Shown in pieces: positions 23,095 to 48,064 of a stretch of 64,000 bases of DNA. The position numbers were made by a program, and so were the translations under genes. Numbering within the stretch: position 1 is the stretch's first letter; the number at the start of each line of letters is the position of its first letter. The notes under the pieces are model-generated. The model was not told the DNA's origin, did no database searches, and saw only the letters and a list, made by a program, of their open reading frames with translations. The stretch covers positions 163,031,911-163,095,910 of the forward strand of contig JASDDO010000014.1 in NCBI GenBank assembly GCA_030015575.1. The letters run 5' to 3'. The DNA comes from Agapanthus africanus. Taxonomy: Eukaryota > Streptophyta > Magnoliopsida > Asparagales > Amaryllidaceae.

Positions 23095-24176
23095 CGTGCT
23101 ATATATGTATTATAGTCTTGATTGTATTTATGTTTGATCGTGTTCTATAGATATTGCACTACGGTTACGGTGATTGTGATTTGATACCGTTGTATATATA
23201 TGCAGTGGGTTATTGATGAATGATGATTGATTATCATTTCATTGCACAATATCGCATTTACTTCAGGGACTCACATACTTTCAGATATTTGTGGTTATAT
23301 TGTGTCAGTATCGGGCAAGATATTAATTACTTAATATTGACATGATAACTACACACACATTTCTATACTTCACATGCTATGATAGCGGTACACGAGTTGT
23401 ACATGAGGGGTTAGTATCATTATATTTTATCGCCCGAACTCTAGTTCGATGCATGCTTATTACCCTCCTTAATGTGCACATTTATCATGCTGTAGTTGTT
23501 TCACCGCTTATGCATGCGACTTCTAGCTTGTTATATACATTCTATTCACGAGTTGGCAACTCATCCCGTTGTGCCATAGTTCTTTGCTGGTTTGACTGCT
23601 TGGACCAGTAGCGGTTTATTTGGCATATCTGCTCTCTTGTGGGTGTGGTTGCATATATTTTTGAGTTTGGTGGCTAAGAATTTATATCGGCAATTGTCTT
23701 GTACCTTATTTCTATCTAGAAGTATTCCATCAAAGACCAAGTTTAGTGTGTTGTCGAGACCTTAGAAGTTGTTGTAGTCGGACTTGTGTGGAGTCGACTT
23801 GATGTATATTTATGTTGTTTACTTTCCGATTGTTGGTTCTTCACCTTTTGGCGCCGTATATTACTGTGTGGTTTGTAATTCCGCCGTGTTGGAGTTGATC
23901 AAGCTCTCGTATTAGTATGCTTCTATATTCATTATCCTTGTACTTGTTTTATTCAAAATTTATAAAGAACGTGCCGTCCGTTTTTCAAATATCTTTTCGA
24001 AACAACCTTTATTTCTTTTATAAAGCATTTCTTAAAACTTCATTTCTATTTATTATTATCTATTTTTCTTATATATATGGTTTGAATTTTTGGTTTTGGC
24101 TTACTTAGGTTATATAGTGTCCACTTAACTTCAAGTAATTCTTGTGCCGGTTATGTGTCCTTTTCGGGTCGTAACA
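23095..24176 (+). mobile_element. LTR G: older gypsy-type LTR fragment next to the PP2A promoter
   Basis: It ends with the LTR-like TTTTCGGGTCGTAACA at 24176 and has the T-rich, low-coding texture of gypsy LTR 3' halves. Its left part is replaced by LTR E, so E probably inserted into G. It has no ORF worth noting. Assigned by terminus and context only. Confidence 0.5.
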
Positions 24177-24482
24177 ATATTTTCGTGAAAACCAAACAAG
24201 ATATAATTAGGATTTTGGTGTTCGGGTCAAGATAACCTTCTGAAACTCTAGCTATCTAAACACAGATCATTCTAGTTGAATTGAGATGTTTCCTACAAAG
24301 CCGACTCCGGCAATTTTTTTTATTTTTTAAAAAACCCAAAAAAATGGATATCTGCGACGAATGAGCATTGAACCAGTCTCTTCCCCATTTCTCATCCCAA
24401 GCCCTAACCCTAGCCCTTATCCCCCATCAAATCGCCGATCTCGTTCATCTGATTCGCATATCATCATCACAGATCATTGACG
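24177..24482 (+). promoter_or_regulatory. PP2A proximal promoter and 5' UTR
   Basis: Only 306 bp separate the LTR G end from the start codon. The 5' UTR side is C/T-rich with a telo-box-like TAACCCTAG near 24405-24413, a motif common in plant housekeeping genes. I see no clear TATA box. Confidence 0.5.
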
Positions 24483-37276
<12,794 letters not shown>

Positions 37277-38069
37277 TCGCCATGACCGTCTCATAACCTG
37301 ATAATGGTGGTCAGTATCTGTTTATAAATGTGCTGTAGAAAAGAAAAGAGTTTTGGCAAGTGGCGAGATCATCATCATCATCATCATCATTCTTTTCTTT
37401 TAGTTGTATTGCTTTGTAATTTGCAATGTTCAAGGACTTCAGGAGACGGTAGTGTTCTATTGTTTCGTGCTCTATGCAAGAGCAGCAGCGATGACAGAAG
37501 AACAAAACAGTATATGGATTAATGGTTTTATATATGTATACTTTTGCCTTGCATTTTGAAGGACTTTGCATATTTACATGGCTCTGCGAAAGATATTGTT
37601 TGCGCACTTGGATAATAGTGAGTGCATTCGGATTATTATAGGACCGTATGAAACACGCTCAACTTTCTAATGCTAGAACCCCAACCACAATGCTTGGTAA
37701 CCTGAAACTGCACTCTCGTCTGTGAATGTCTAAACTTGAGAATACTGTTTTACCAACATTGACCATCTGTCGGTATGCTCTCGATCACACAAATCCGAGC
37801 TCTTGCTTTAGAGGCAAAAGCGAAATCTGCAATACACCCAAGCATGAGAAATGAAATAACTGAAATTGTTATGCAAAGTAAAGTTATTATCTAAAGTAGA
37901 TGAGATGCGGTACATAATGTTGCTTGATACAATTATATTCAGTGCTGTTGAAGGATGGCAGCCACCCATTCAAGGGGATTATTGAATCTGAATAGAATTT
38001 TTGCAAAGCGAGCGAATTAGCAAACAAGGCCAACAGTTTATAATTGCTGCCGTTTCCATCCCATGCGGC
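37277..38069 (+). other. PP2A 3' UTR and convergent intergenic gap
   Basis: It starts at the PP2A stop codon and ends at the stop of the minus-strand NOL9-like gene, so the two genes are tail to tail. It holds an (ATC)n run at 37369-37391. I see no canonical AATAAA near the stop, which is common in plants. Confidence 0.6.
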
Positions 38070-40233
38070 TCATCTCTCGTGAAAATTCCGTTTCAGCTTG
38101 GGCATATGAAAGAAGGCTAGAACAAGTTGTTGCTTGTTACAAATCCTTGTCTGGAAGCTTGCGCAATACATTGGTTTCTCCCCTCGCACCTGCGAGAAAA
38201 TTGCAGTCAAAGGTCGTAAGTTTTTATATAGGCAATATGCTACAAAGATTAGGGAACATACATATTACACGCTTTACAAAAAATATCATGCTATGAAGGG
38301 AAAGATAAACAAATTATGAGAAGTGATGTCAATTTTTGTTTCTAACATAAGTAAAATGCACAACTAGTTGGACCCAGCAACCCACGAAGCTAATGCATAG
38401 AACATTGTGGGGATGGCTACGAGAGGGAGTGTTGCTTTATTTTATATACGTAGCTTAAAATAAAAACAAATGAGTTGATAAACAAAGGGAAAAGGAAACA
38501 AACAATTTCATTCTTTATCGATCCTCGAGCACAATGCATTAATGGCGTTGATATATAAGGGACAAAATTCCGCTTAGGTTTATAACATTAATGAACTACC
38601 GATGCAAACAAAAACAGGTCCCAAAAATCCGAAAACTATGAAGGTAAATGAACCGTGGAAACCAATAAATTAGAATGCATTCTAAGAGTTAAAAAAGAAA
38701 TGAGAAGAAAAGAAAAAAATATTCATAATTCGCATGCCTGTATAAAGATGACACTAACTAATACAATAAAAGGAATTGTTTTAATTGCTTCTTCCAATGT
38801 CAGAAAGGAAGAACAAGTAAAGCATGAAAATAGTAATAAATCCAACAAGAGAAAGCTACCTTATATATACGAACACAGGAAGCTCTTTTTTTTATTTTAA
38901 ATAAATCCTTTTTAAGTGGGAAGAGAATAATTACCTGCAAAAAACCAGTGGGTATCTCGATAAAACCATGCAGAAGAAGATCAACATTTTCAAGATTTTC
39001 ACATGGAACAGGCGTTATCACATAGAGGAAATCTTTTCTGATGTCCACCCCTCTCACAATGCCTTATAGAAGAAGAGCAGATATAAATTTAACCTACAAT
39101 AATTATTACAGCAAAACTATTTCAAAACTTGTTTATGCAAGCAGAAGCGCATGAACTTATTTTTTGTGTTCAGAGATCCGTGTGTATAATAATAGAACTA
39201 AATACAAAGGAAAATGAATAATTTCATGACAATATCCCTAAATAATTGTGAAGAGAATCTAAAACATTTCAGTTGTCTAATAGTCAATCTTACACCTTTT
39301 ACATAAGAGGAGAAGAAATTATGTGGAGAAATATCATATCCTTCTTTACAGATTGAAGAAAGCCACCAAGGAGGGCAAAAAAAGTCATTAGCAAGAGTTC
39401 TGTGGATGCACCAATGGTTTGTTTGATGCAACTCTGAATAAAAATAAAACTGACCATTGAACTCTGAATTACTAGAGAGATGAATTGGGGGGAACCTATC
39501 ATAATTTTCTCCCTTGAATCAATGGCTTAATAGTTAGGTGTGCTAAGGTTGTCATCATGTGCCGAGATTATTATAGGCCAAGGGCAGCCACCACTTGGCA
39601 TCAAACCTGATATTAACAATCAATGAAGAAAACTCAACAAGTATCGATTTTCATGTAATAAAGTTGCAGAAATACATTACAAGCAAATAATGAGTTGTAA
39701 TTATAAACAAACAAACAAGAATATCATGGATGCTCGTTTATAGAAATTTATTATTGATCGCTCAAAACATTTTTAGCTTCAAAAAACAATTCAAAAGTAT
39801 TTTTATTTAAAAAAAGGCATTTCGATTACCAAGCCCGACACACCAAGGTATGTCACCCTCAGTCATTGTTGACTCCTGAGAACTAACCGCCAGTCCCACT
39901 ATTGTAGCATTCAGACTGTGATATAATTCCTTCATTGGAACCTAATACAACACCGCTGCATGTATTAGCAACGAACGGAAATATAGAATGCATATATTTA
40001 GCAGACCGAAAGGGGGCAAATCCATGAGGGGGAAAAATGTCCGTATTAAGCATTTAAATTCTGTTATCTAACCTTGCAGTGGAGATGCCTAACTTTCATA
40101 GGGAGGGAGAGATGCCAAGGCATAAGCAAGTTCTTTGTTGGTTGTTATATTGAAGCTGCTTGGGAAACACTGTTTAAAGTACTAAAAAATTTGATGATTC
40201 CTCATACCTCGTGCATCCTTCTGTACTAATACC
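38070..40233 (-). pseudogene. C-terminal fragment of a NOL9/Grc3-like polynucleotide 5'-hydroxyl-kinase
   Basis: Minus-strand exons with GT-AG borders: 40233-40208 (tentative micro-exon), 40169-40073 (ELAYALASLPPYE, then a frame change, then VRHLHCK), 39941-39830 (VPMKELYHSLNATIVGLAVS to WCVGL), 39062-38935 (GIVRGVDIRKDF, YVITPVP, VDLLLHGFIEIP) and 38189-38070 (VRGEKP to a TGA). These blocks in this order match the C-terminal domain of plant NOL9/Grc3 proteins, nucleolar RNA kinases acting in pre-rRNA ITS2 processing. The P-loop kinase exons are absent; they would lie beyond 40749, where the transposon nest begins. Exon 40169-40073 has a stop in the first frame. The terminal exon departs from the family tail. 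I call it a broken or truncated gene; a living gene with a huge transposon-filled intron is possible but less likely. Confidence 0.68.
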
Positions 40234-40748
40234 CTGCAAAGTATACAATTGACTCATTTATATAGTCATATTAAACAATCGAACTTATTTAAATATATGC
40301 AAAGCAACCAGAGCAAGCCTATGGGAGAAAAGATCAAGTTCTCACGTTGGATAAGGAAAATATTCAGAGGAATGCTTTAATATGTGTGTATAACTATATA
40401 AATTTTATTTTCCTAACAACACGTAGGATAACCTAGTTTAAAACCTTTTCCGTTAACCAACCAATTCTTTACAGAAAACAAAAGAAGGAAAACAAAAGAG
40501 AAGAAGGAAAACAAAAGGGCATGCAAAGTTGCATACCGTGCACAAAGACCCGTTGACCTATGAGTCTCATTCTCTGTGTTTTGATTATTTTACAAAACCG
40601 TATTTCAAATATACTGTAAGTTACTAACAAATGTCACATGAGGCAAAGTGCTACACAACTAGAATTATTCAAATATAAGGACAATCAATATTGCAACTGA
40701 CATCCCAAAAGTAGCATCGGCAAATATCGACTTGACTCGGAAGATCTC
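40234..40748. other. A/T-rich sequence, probable intron remnant of the NOL9-like gene
   Basis: No exon is seen between the tentative micro-exon and LTR H. Confidence 0.5.
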
Positions 40749-43700
40749 TGTCACGCCCCGCTTCCCAAAATACGGAATGCGAGAGGTGACTAGGCCAACC
40801 ATACTCCTATGGTCAAGAAATAATCTCGCCGTAGTCACATTTTGATTTCTAACATTACATGGTAATCAGTAAACACAGCACTAGAGTAAAGGAAATCACA
40901 GTTCACAACTTTATTACGTTAAAATAACAGAGTTCAAGATACATTTATTTGCATGAAAGAAATAACTAACGAAAGAAATAACAGTATTCTTATAGCACGC
41001 AGAAGGCGATAGCGCTGATGTCGCGGTCCAAACCTCCACGATCTCGAATGGCAGGTCCTGCTCTTTAGCTGGGTCTACTTCGTCCTCTGAGCATGTACAC
41101 TCAGGTCGTCATGACGACACATATAGCAATAACAATATAGTGTGTGTACAATATTATTAAACATGAAATGTGCGGCAGAATACAGAAATATGAGAATAAT
41201 GAATATCAAGTGAATATGAACAGTACGGTATATGTATTATGTCAGTAAACCAGACAATGTGTATGCCACTACTTATCAGTCACTAAGTCAAATGAAATCA
41301 ATCGGTATAAAAGGATGCTCGTGTTTAACAAGGATCTCGTGCATGCCGAGACTATGGTCCACTATTGCCCGGGACTGCAACCGTGCCATTAGGCCTACAA
41401 CCTAATGTGTGTGTGTGTGTGTATCACTAATATCGAATGATCATTCTCTAAATCACTATACCTTGCTAAATACGAGTTCAATTCCACCTTAATTTTCCCA
41501 TGTCACAATAACTATATGTATAAGACTATTTGTATACAAGCACGCGCCAAATCACGGTCTTATTCACTTTCATTGCACTGTTCACTTTCACGAATCAATC
41601 CCTTATTGTTGGCGTATTTGACACAACTAATCCAATACTACTCACGTTCGACAATGCAAAGTTCGCTACAAATCACTATGAACGTTCGCTATCACTAAAT
41701 GTATCATGTTCGGGTAAAATACAAGAATGGTGTAACATAGCAAGTCACATACGATATGAAACACACTGCACCTTATGATTTCAGAAAAATATATTAATCT
41801 ATACGATCGTATTTAGACAAAAATGCTACAGAAGAGGAAAAAATAAACTTCAACAGTGATCTAACAAAATTGGTTCCATATCAAACGGGTTTCAGGTTTG
41901 CGAGATGCAGTCGTTACATTTTACGTTTTCATCACTGGAAATTCAGTTCCTGAACTGAAAGTCCAATTCGCGACACAGTTTTCACCTTGTTGAGATTGTA
42001 ATTAGGCAGAGCTACAGTTGAGTGAAATTTAGATCTTTTAATTAGGTTTCCAAAGCACTGGACGGATCAACAATATCCGCTGTGTGCTGAGAGATACATT
42101 CTGTTCAAGGTCAGAACATCCATTCTGTCCCTGCTTGGGACTGCAGTACACTTCGACAGTTTAAAAGGTGTTATAAATGTCAAACGACAATGGAATGCAG
42201 TGAGACCAGTACTGCTAGAAAGCTAATTCACAACTTTATTACATTAAAATAACAGAGTTCAAGATACATTTATTTGAATGAAAGAAATAACTAACCAAAG
42301 AAATAACGGTATTCTTATAGCACGCAGAAGGCGATAGCGTTGATGTCGCGGTCTAAATCTCCACGATCTCGAATGGCAGGTCCTGCTCCTTAGCTGCGTC
42401 TACTTCATCCTCTGAGCATGTATACTTAGATCGTTAGGACGACACATATAGCAATAAAAATATAGTGTGTACAATATTATTAAACATGAAATGTGCGGCA
42501 GAATACAGAAACATGAGAATAATAAATATCAAGTGAATATGAATAATACGGTATATGTATCATATCAGCAAACCAGACAATGTGTATGCCACTACTTATC
42601 AGTCACTAAGTCAAATGAAATCAATCGGTGGAAAAGGATGCTCATGTTTAATAAGGATCCCGTGCGTGCCCGAGACTACGGTCCATTGTTGCCCGGGACT
42701 GCAACCGTGCCACTAGGCCTACGACTTAATGTGTGTGTGTGTGTGTGTGTAATATCGAATGATCATCCTCTAAATCATTGTACCTCGTTAAATACGAGTT
42801 TAATTCCACCTTAATTTCCCCATGTCACAATAACTATACGTATAGGACTATTTGTATACAAGCACGTGCCAAATCACGGTCTTATTCACTTTCGTTGTAC
42901 TGTTCACTTTCACGAATCAATCCTTTATCGTTGGCGTACTTGACACAACTAATCCAATACTACCCACGTTCGACAATATAAAGTTCGCTACAAATCACTA
43001 TGAACATTCGCTATCACTAAAGGTATCATGTTCGGATAAAATACAAGAATGATGCAACATAGCAAGTCACATACGATATGAAATACACTGCACCTTATGA
43101 TTTCAGAAAAATATATTAATCTACACGATCGTATTTAGACAAAAATGCCACAGAAGAGGAAAAAATAAACTCCAACAGTGATCTAACAAAATTGGTTCCA
43201 TATCAAACGGGTTTTAGGTTTGCGAGATGCGGTCGTTACATTTTACGTTTTCATCTCTGGAAATTCAGTTCCTGAACTGAAAGTCCAATTCGCGACACAT
43301 TTTTCACGTTGTTGGGATCGTAATTAGGCAGAGCTACAGTTGAGTGAAATTTAGATCTTTTAATTAGGTTTCTAAATCACCGGACGGATCAACAGTATCC
43401 GCTTTGTGCTGAGAGAAACATTCTGTTCAAGATCAGAACATCCATTCTGTCCCTGCTTGGGACTGTAGTACACTTCAACAGTTTAAAAGGTATTATAAAT
43501 GTCAAACGACAATGGAATGCAGTGAGACCAGTACTGTTAGAAAGCTAATTCAATCCTCTACGCTTCTATGTATGGTTACGCACACTCGTGCATATTAACA
43601 GGGAGAAACATGCGTTTTAAAACGAGTAAAGGTAAAGATTCTGGCCGTGGACTGCAGTCCAGAGCCATGAATCGCCGCATTTTGCATCGTCGCAGCTTAT

Positions 43701-44821
43701 AAAATTTAAGGGATCGACTATGGGGTGCTATAGGATTATCTGTTGGCTTCGATACGAGTCTTAGAACATTAGGTTACGAGTTGTATTCAGTTTAATATCG
43801 ATTTTAGAACGAGACATGTGCGGTAAATTTCAGATTCAACATCGCCTTTTTGGGGCGTCATTACTTGATGTAAACTTCACTATTTTCAACCCAATTTCTG
43901 GCATGATATTCATTATTAGTAAATGGATCCACCTATAACAAGGTCATCCATATTTGATTTATTTATCGGTCACAGTTTGCATCAAATACTTCCGGTAGCA
44001 TTCGGTAAACGATCGAAACACGAGTTTTCCTTAACCAGTTGAATTTAAATCTTATCCATATAATATCTATGCATTACTAACATGAAAAAAAATGACCTAG
44101 TCGAGCTTTCATCAATAAGACGGCACTATAGTTCGCTATGCAATTTCGAAAATAGTTGCGATCTAAACTAGTTATGTACATCTAGTTATTACATCGCTTA
44201 GGTTAACGCTAAAAATAGCATGATAAACAAGTGAGGGATTTCACTTACCTTCGGTCGCTGATAGAAGCGACACCATGTGCAGGATTCGTCTCGACATACG
44301 AGACGATGTGATACTAGACACGATGCATAACGCGAGCGCGATGCGTTGTGATCCAGTACTAGACACGGTGACGACGCGGACGTGATACGTTAGTGGGCGT
44401 GGTGATGACGCGGGTGTGACACAGTACTGGACACGGTCTTGGCTCGGTGCATGGTGCGGGTGTAGCACGGCACGCCATAGTACTGGACACGGTGCTAGGC
44501 ACTACTCGGCACGGTGTGTGCCCTGAACCGAGGCATGGGGTGGCACGGAGGCGGGTACGAGCCGCGATACGTCTGGGCACGCAGTGGTGTAGTTGTAGCA
44601 CGGTAGCGGTGCGGAGGTAGGTTCGATGTGAGCACGGTGGTTCTGGGAGTAGGCATTGCGGCAGCACAGACATGAGCATGGCACGTTCCCGGCTGCGACG
44701 GCTGTAACTTGTCTTAGCCACGGACGCTGGACTTGGCCGTGGCTGGAGCGGCGGCGGTGCTCAGGCGATGTGCGTTGGCTGTGGGTTGCAGAGGAGTTCA
44801 AAACGTGCACGGAGTGATGGG
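40749..44821 (-). mobile_element. LTR H: gypsy-type large LTR with an internal tandem duplication, broken by element B
   Basis: It starts TGTCACGCCCCGCTTCCC at 40749, the mirror of the LTR ends of A and E, so it lies on the minus strand. It shares the GCATGnnnACTCAGG block, hairpin, GGACTGCAGTCC palindrome (43649-43660) and a splice-donor-like AGGTAAGT (rc of 44243-44250). No internal coding region is present in the window. It stops where element B begins at 44822; the rest should lie right of the window. Confidence 0.78.
40902..43552. repeat. 1325-bp tandem duplication inside LTR H
   Basis: Unit 1 is 40902-42226 and unit 2 is 42227-43552. Both start TTCACAACTTTATTAC and end AGAAAGCTAATTCA. 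The copies differ by scattered substitutions and a few short indels, including the length of a GT run (41405-41420 against 42730-42750). Confidence 0.88.
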
Positions 44822-44931
44822 TGTCACGCCCCGCTTTCCAAAATACGGAATACGAGGGGTTGACAAGGCCAGCCATGCTCCTACGGTCAAGGAAATGTCC
44901 TGCCGTAGTCACACTTCGGCTTCTAGTTTTT
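44822..44931 (-). repeat. element B 3' LTR, terminal 110 bp left of insertion C
   Basis: TGTCACGCCCC to CTTCTAGTTTTT matches 63189-63297 of the other LTR of B. The match resumes at 48066 with TTTTCATGG, which defines insertion C. Confidence 0.88.
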
Positions 44932-47900
44932 TGTCACGCCCCGCTTCCCAAAAGAAGGAGAAGGAAGACGTGGCAAGGTCCGCAACCTAACTGTATTGAA
45001 GGTGGTCTATTCAATACAGTTATGTTAAGCGTATAAATATTTAATATGCAGGATGTGTACCAAAACAAAAATAATAGAAGCGAAAGGCATTTTATTTCCA
45101 TTAACCAATCTTTATTACATCCCAAAGGAAATAGTAAAATAAACTAAGTAGTTTAATTACATCAAAGGAGAAACAAAAGTCCTAAACATGTGGGCAACAA
45201 CAAAAATTAAAACTATCTAATCTTCCATCGTGCAGTCTGCAAGATCTTCATAAGCTGACTTCACCTTGATCTTCGCTGTAATGCTCATTCTTATCTGACG
45301 GACATTCCAAGGATAGAGAAAGAAAAGGAAGGTCCGTCAGCGAGTTATACTCGGGTAGGATTGCCTCATAAGATAGTAAAGGTATAGAAACGAAAAGGTG
45401 TGTATAATGAATATGATGTACATGTGTATAAAGGTATGAGGTTATGTACAAATTGGATATGTGAATATGAGTAGGTTATATATGTTGTAAGTTATGTGTA
45501 GATGAAGGCAATAGTTTGTATTAGTTTGTTAAATAAGGGTCCGGATACTCGAGATTATTCCGTTGTGGCCACGGAACAACAACTGGGGAAGTGAAATGTA
45601 CCGTTTCACTTCCCGGGATCATGATCGAGTAGTAGGGGAATCCGAGTTCCGAATTATCCCTGTCTAATCAAACTACCCATCCCCGTGGTTCAGTATAAAG
45701 ATTTAGACGAATTAGAGTTAGTGCGTATACTTCTAGGCATGGAATTTCCACATTGTATAGTCGTCCACATTTTGGACTGTTCACCCGAAATATCAGGATC
45801 TTTATATTTGTATAGTCGTCCACACTTTGGACTGTTCACCCAGAATATCGAGATCTTCAAATTTGTATAGTCGTTCACACTTTGGACTGTTCACCCAGAA
45901 TATCGGGATCTTCATATTTGTATAGTCGTCCACACTTTGGACTGTTCACCCGGAATATCGGGATCTTCATATTTGTATAGTCGTCCACACTTTGGACTGT
46001 TCACCTGCCTGCAGGGATCTTCATAAAGTATTCCATACCTAGGTCCGCGCATTCTAACCCTAACCGTATCATGTTTTGTATATGTCATGTTGTCATAAAC
46101 TGGAATTTTAGAAAGAGTGTTTGATCTCATTTAATATGGCCTTCCACAACCACTCGTTTTATTTTCTAGAATTTGTAAAGTACTTCGTGTTCTTCGGAAA
46201 AAGCTTAGTTAAAATAATAAGGTTTAAATATCGTTTATTATTTCTAAGAAAAATCATGATATTTGGGATATTTATTATTTTGGAAAAGAATAGGTTTTTA
46301 CAGAAAATATTTTTTTGATACAAGGTTGTGATATTTATTTGAAAATCTTTTAAAAGGGGTGTTTATTTGAAAAATCTAGACTGCTCCTAATATTCCAAAA
46401 GGATAAGTTATGAGGTCCTCAAATCGCCTCTTCACCGCCAATTGTGGTTAGGTAAGTGCCAGGTAAGTGGGAAGGTACTCCACCACGTAAGTAGTGGGCC
46501 TAATTAATAACCACTAGCCTTAGACACACTTGCCTAGACGGCACAAAATCTGGTTTAGATAAACGATCGATGCCTACAACCTTTCCTTTATTTTAGATTG
46601 GTTTTAAAAATTTCCTTTTAAAAGATACTAAATATTCCCTTTTGAAAAGATATCGTTGTTTAAATAATATTTTCTTTCTTAAAAAGTTGAGGGGGTTTAA
46701 AAATATTTGTAAGTAAAATATATCTAAAAGATTCATTTTACATATATTTAAAATATAATATTTAAACGAGGGTATCTTGTGGAAGTAACCTATTTTGAGA
46801 TCATTTTTATAGTGTGGGTATGTCAGAGGTGAAATGACAATTCATGGGTTATATCAAATTCCAGGTATTATGGATGTGCAATATAATTGTGTACATATGA
46901 AATTTAAATACCGTTTTAAAAATATGGGTTAACATTATCATAATTAAGGGTACAAGGAAAAAAGGTATGGACAATTATAATAACAACATTTTAAATGTGG
47001 GTTGCTGATTAGAAGATGGAATTTCGATAGAAGAAGGTGACAGGAAAAGGAGAGAGAGGCGGATCCTACCTTTTGTTTGAGTCGGATGCCGAAATGTTGG
47101 AAACGTAGTCTCGTACTAAATCCTCAATAGTTCCGCGTCCCGATTTTTCCTCTGCGATTGGATGGAGCCGTAGCGTCGGCGTCGTCGATACGAAGGAACT
47201 GGTATTTTTTTAAGAATTTTTGGAGTTCGGTGGTGTGAGAAATTTAGGTTTGAAGGTGTCTATTTATAGGGTTAAAAGGTAACAATAAAATCCAAAAAGT
47301 TAAAGCGCACGGAAAATCACGCCGGCCCATGATTGCTGATGATTGCCTAATCAACGCCTCGTGATTGCGCCTGTCGCCTATAATTCATGGCCGTTGGGTC
47401 TGCATCCAACGGCCCAGATCGCTCAGCCCATCACGCCGCCGCCGCCACGTGTCGCGCGTGGGGAGACCACGCGTTTTCGCGTGGTCCCCACCACGTGGCG
47501 CTGGCGGTGTGTTCTGGGCCGTTGGATCTTGGATCGGTCCAGATCAAAAGGGATTAATAATTTTTTTATATATATATAAAATATATTCTGTTTATTATTT
47601 TAAATTTTGGATTTGGCTTTGAAAATTTGTTAAAAATAGTTAAAAACACGGGAAAATTATGGAAAAATTCCAGAAAATATATTTTATTATTGTCTTTAGT
47701 ATAAAAATAGTTTTGGGATAAAACTAAGTAATATAACCTTCCTATGGTTTTAGCTAGTTACTAAAATTATAGGATACCTAGTTTATCCTTTAAAATAATT
47801 TTAATTACGAATTAATTACTTCAATTGATGATAAAAATATGTAGATTATTTTAGGGCACTATAAAATTTTATTAAAATATTTTAAGCCTATAAAAACAAT

Positions 47901-48064
47901 AAGTAGACTTTAGAAAATTCCCTTAATCATATTCAAGGCATTGAAAATTATTAATTTTGCTTTACAAAAATTTCTTCTATAAAAGAAACATGTAAATAAT
48001 TATTTGATAGTAGAAATATATATATAATATATTTTATTAGGTATTAGAAAATATGGTCGTTACA
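44932..48064 (-). mobile_element. LTR C: solo LTR (3133 bp) inserted in the LTR of element B
   Basis: It is bounded by TGTCACGCCCC and GGTCGTTACA; on the minus strand it starts TGTAACGACC. Flanks TTTTT and ATTTT are a 5-bp duplication with one change. It is a relative of LTR D in the PP2A gene. It has no gag or pol. It contains a 55-bp minisatellite. The region 46300-47000 and 47580-48060 is A/T-rich without ORFs; 47080-47560 is G/C-richer, with short spurious frames. Confidence 0.82.
45748..46023. repeat. 55-bp minisatellite, five units, in LTR C
   Basis: TATAGTCGTnCACAnTTTGG starts at 45756, 45811, 45866, 45921 and 45976. Units share GACTGTTCACCC and ATATCnnGATCTT. The last unit diverges after GTTCACC. 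Confidence 0.9.

Noticed and set aside
44241..44912. Minus-strand open frames of 75-136 residues near the H/B boundary
   Set aside because: They cross the boundary between two different transposons and consist of short imperfect repeats (ACTGGACACGGT-like words).
45748..46023. Regular repeats resembling a CRISPR array
   Set aside because: Units are contiguous 55-bp repeats with no unique spacers, in plant nuclear DNA.
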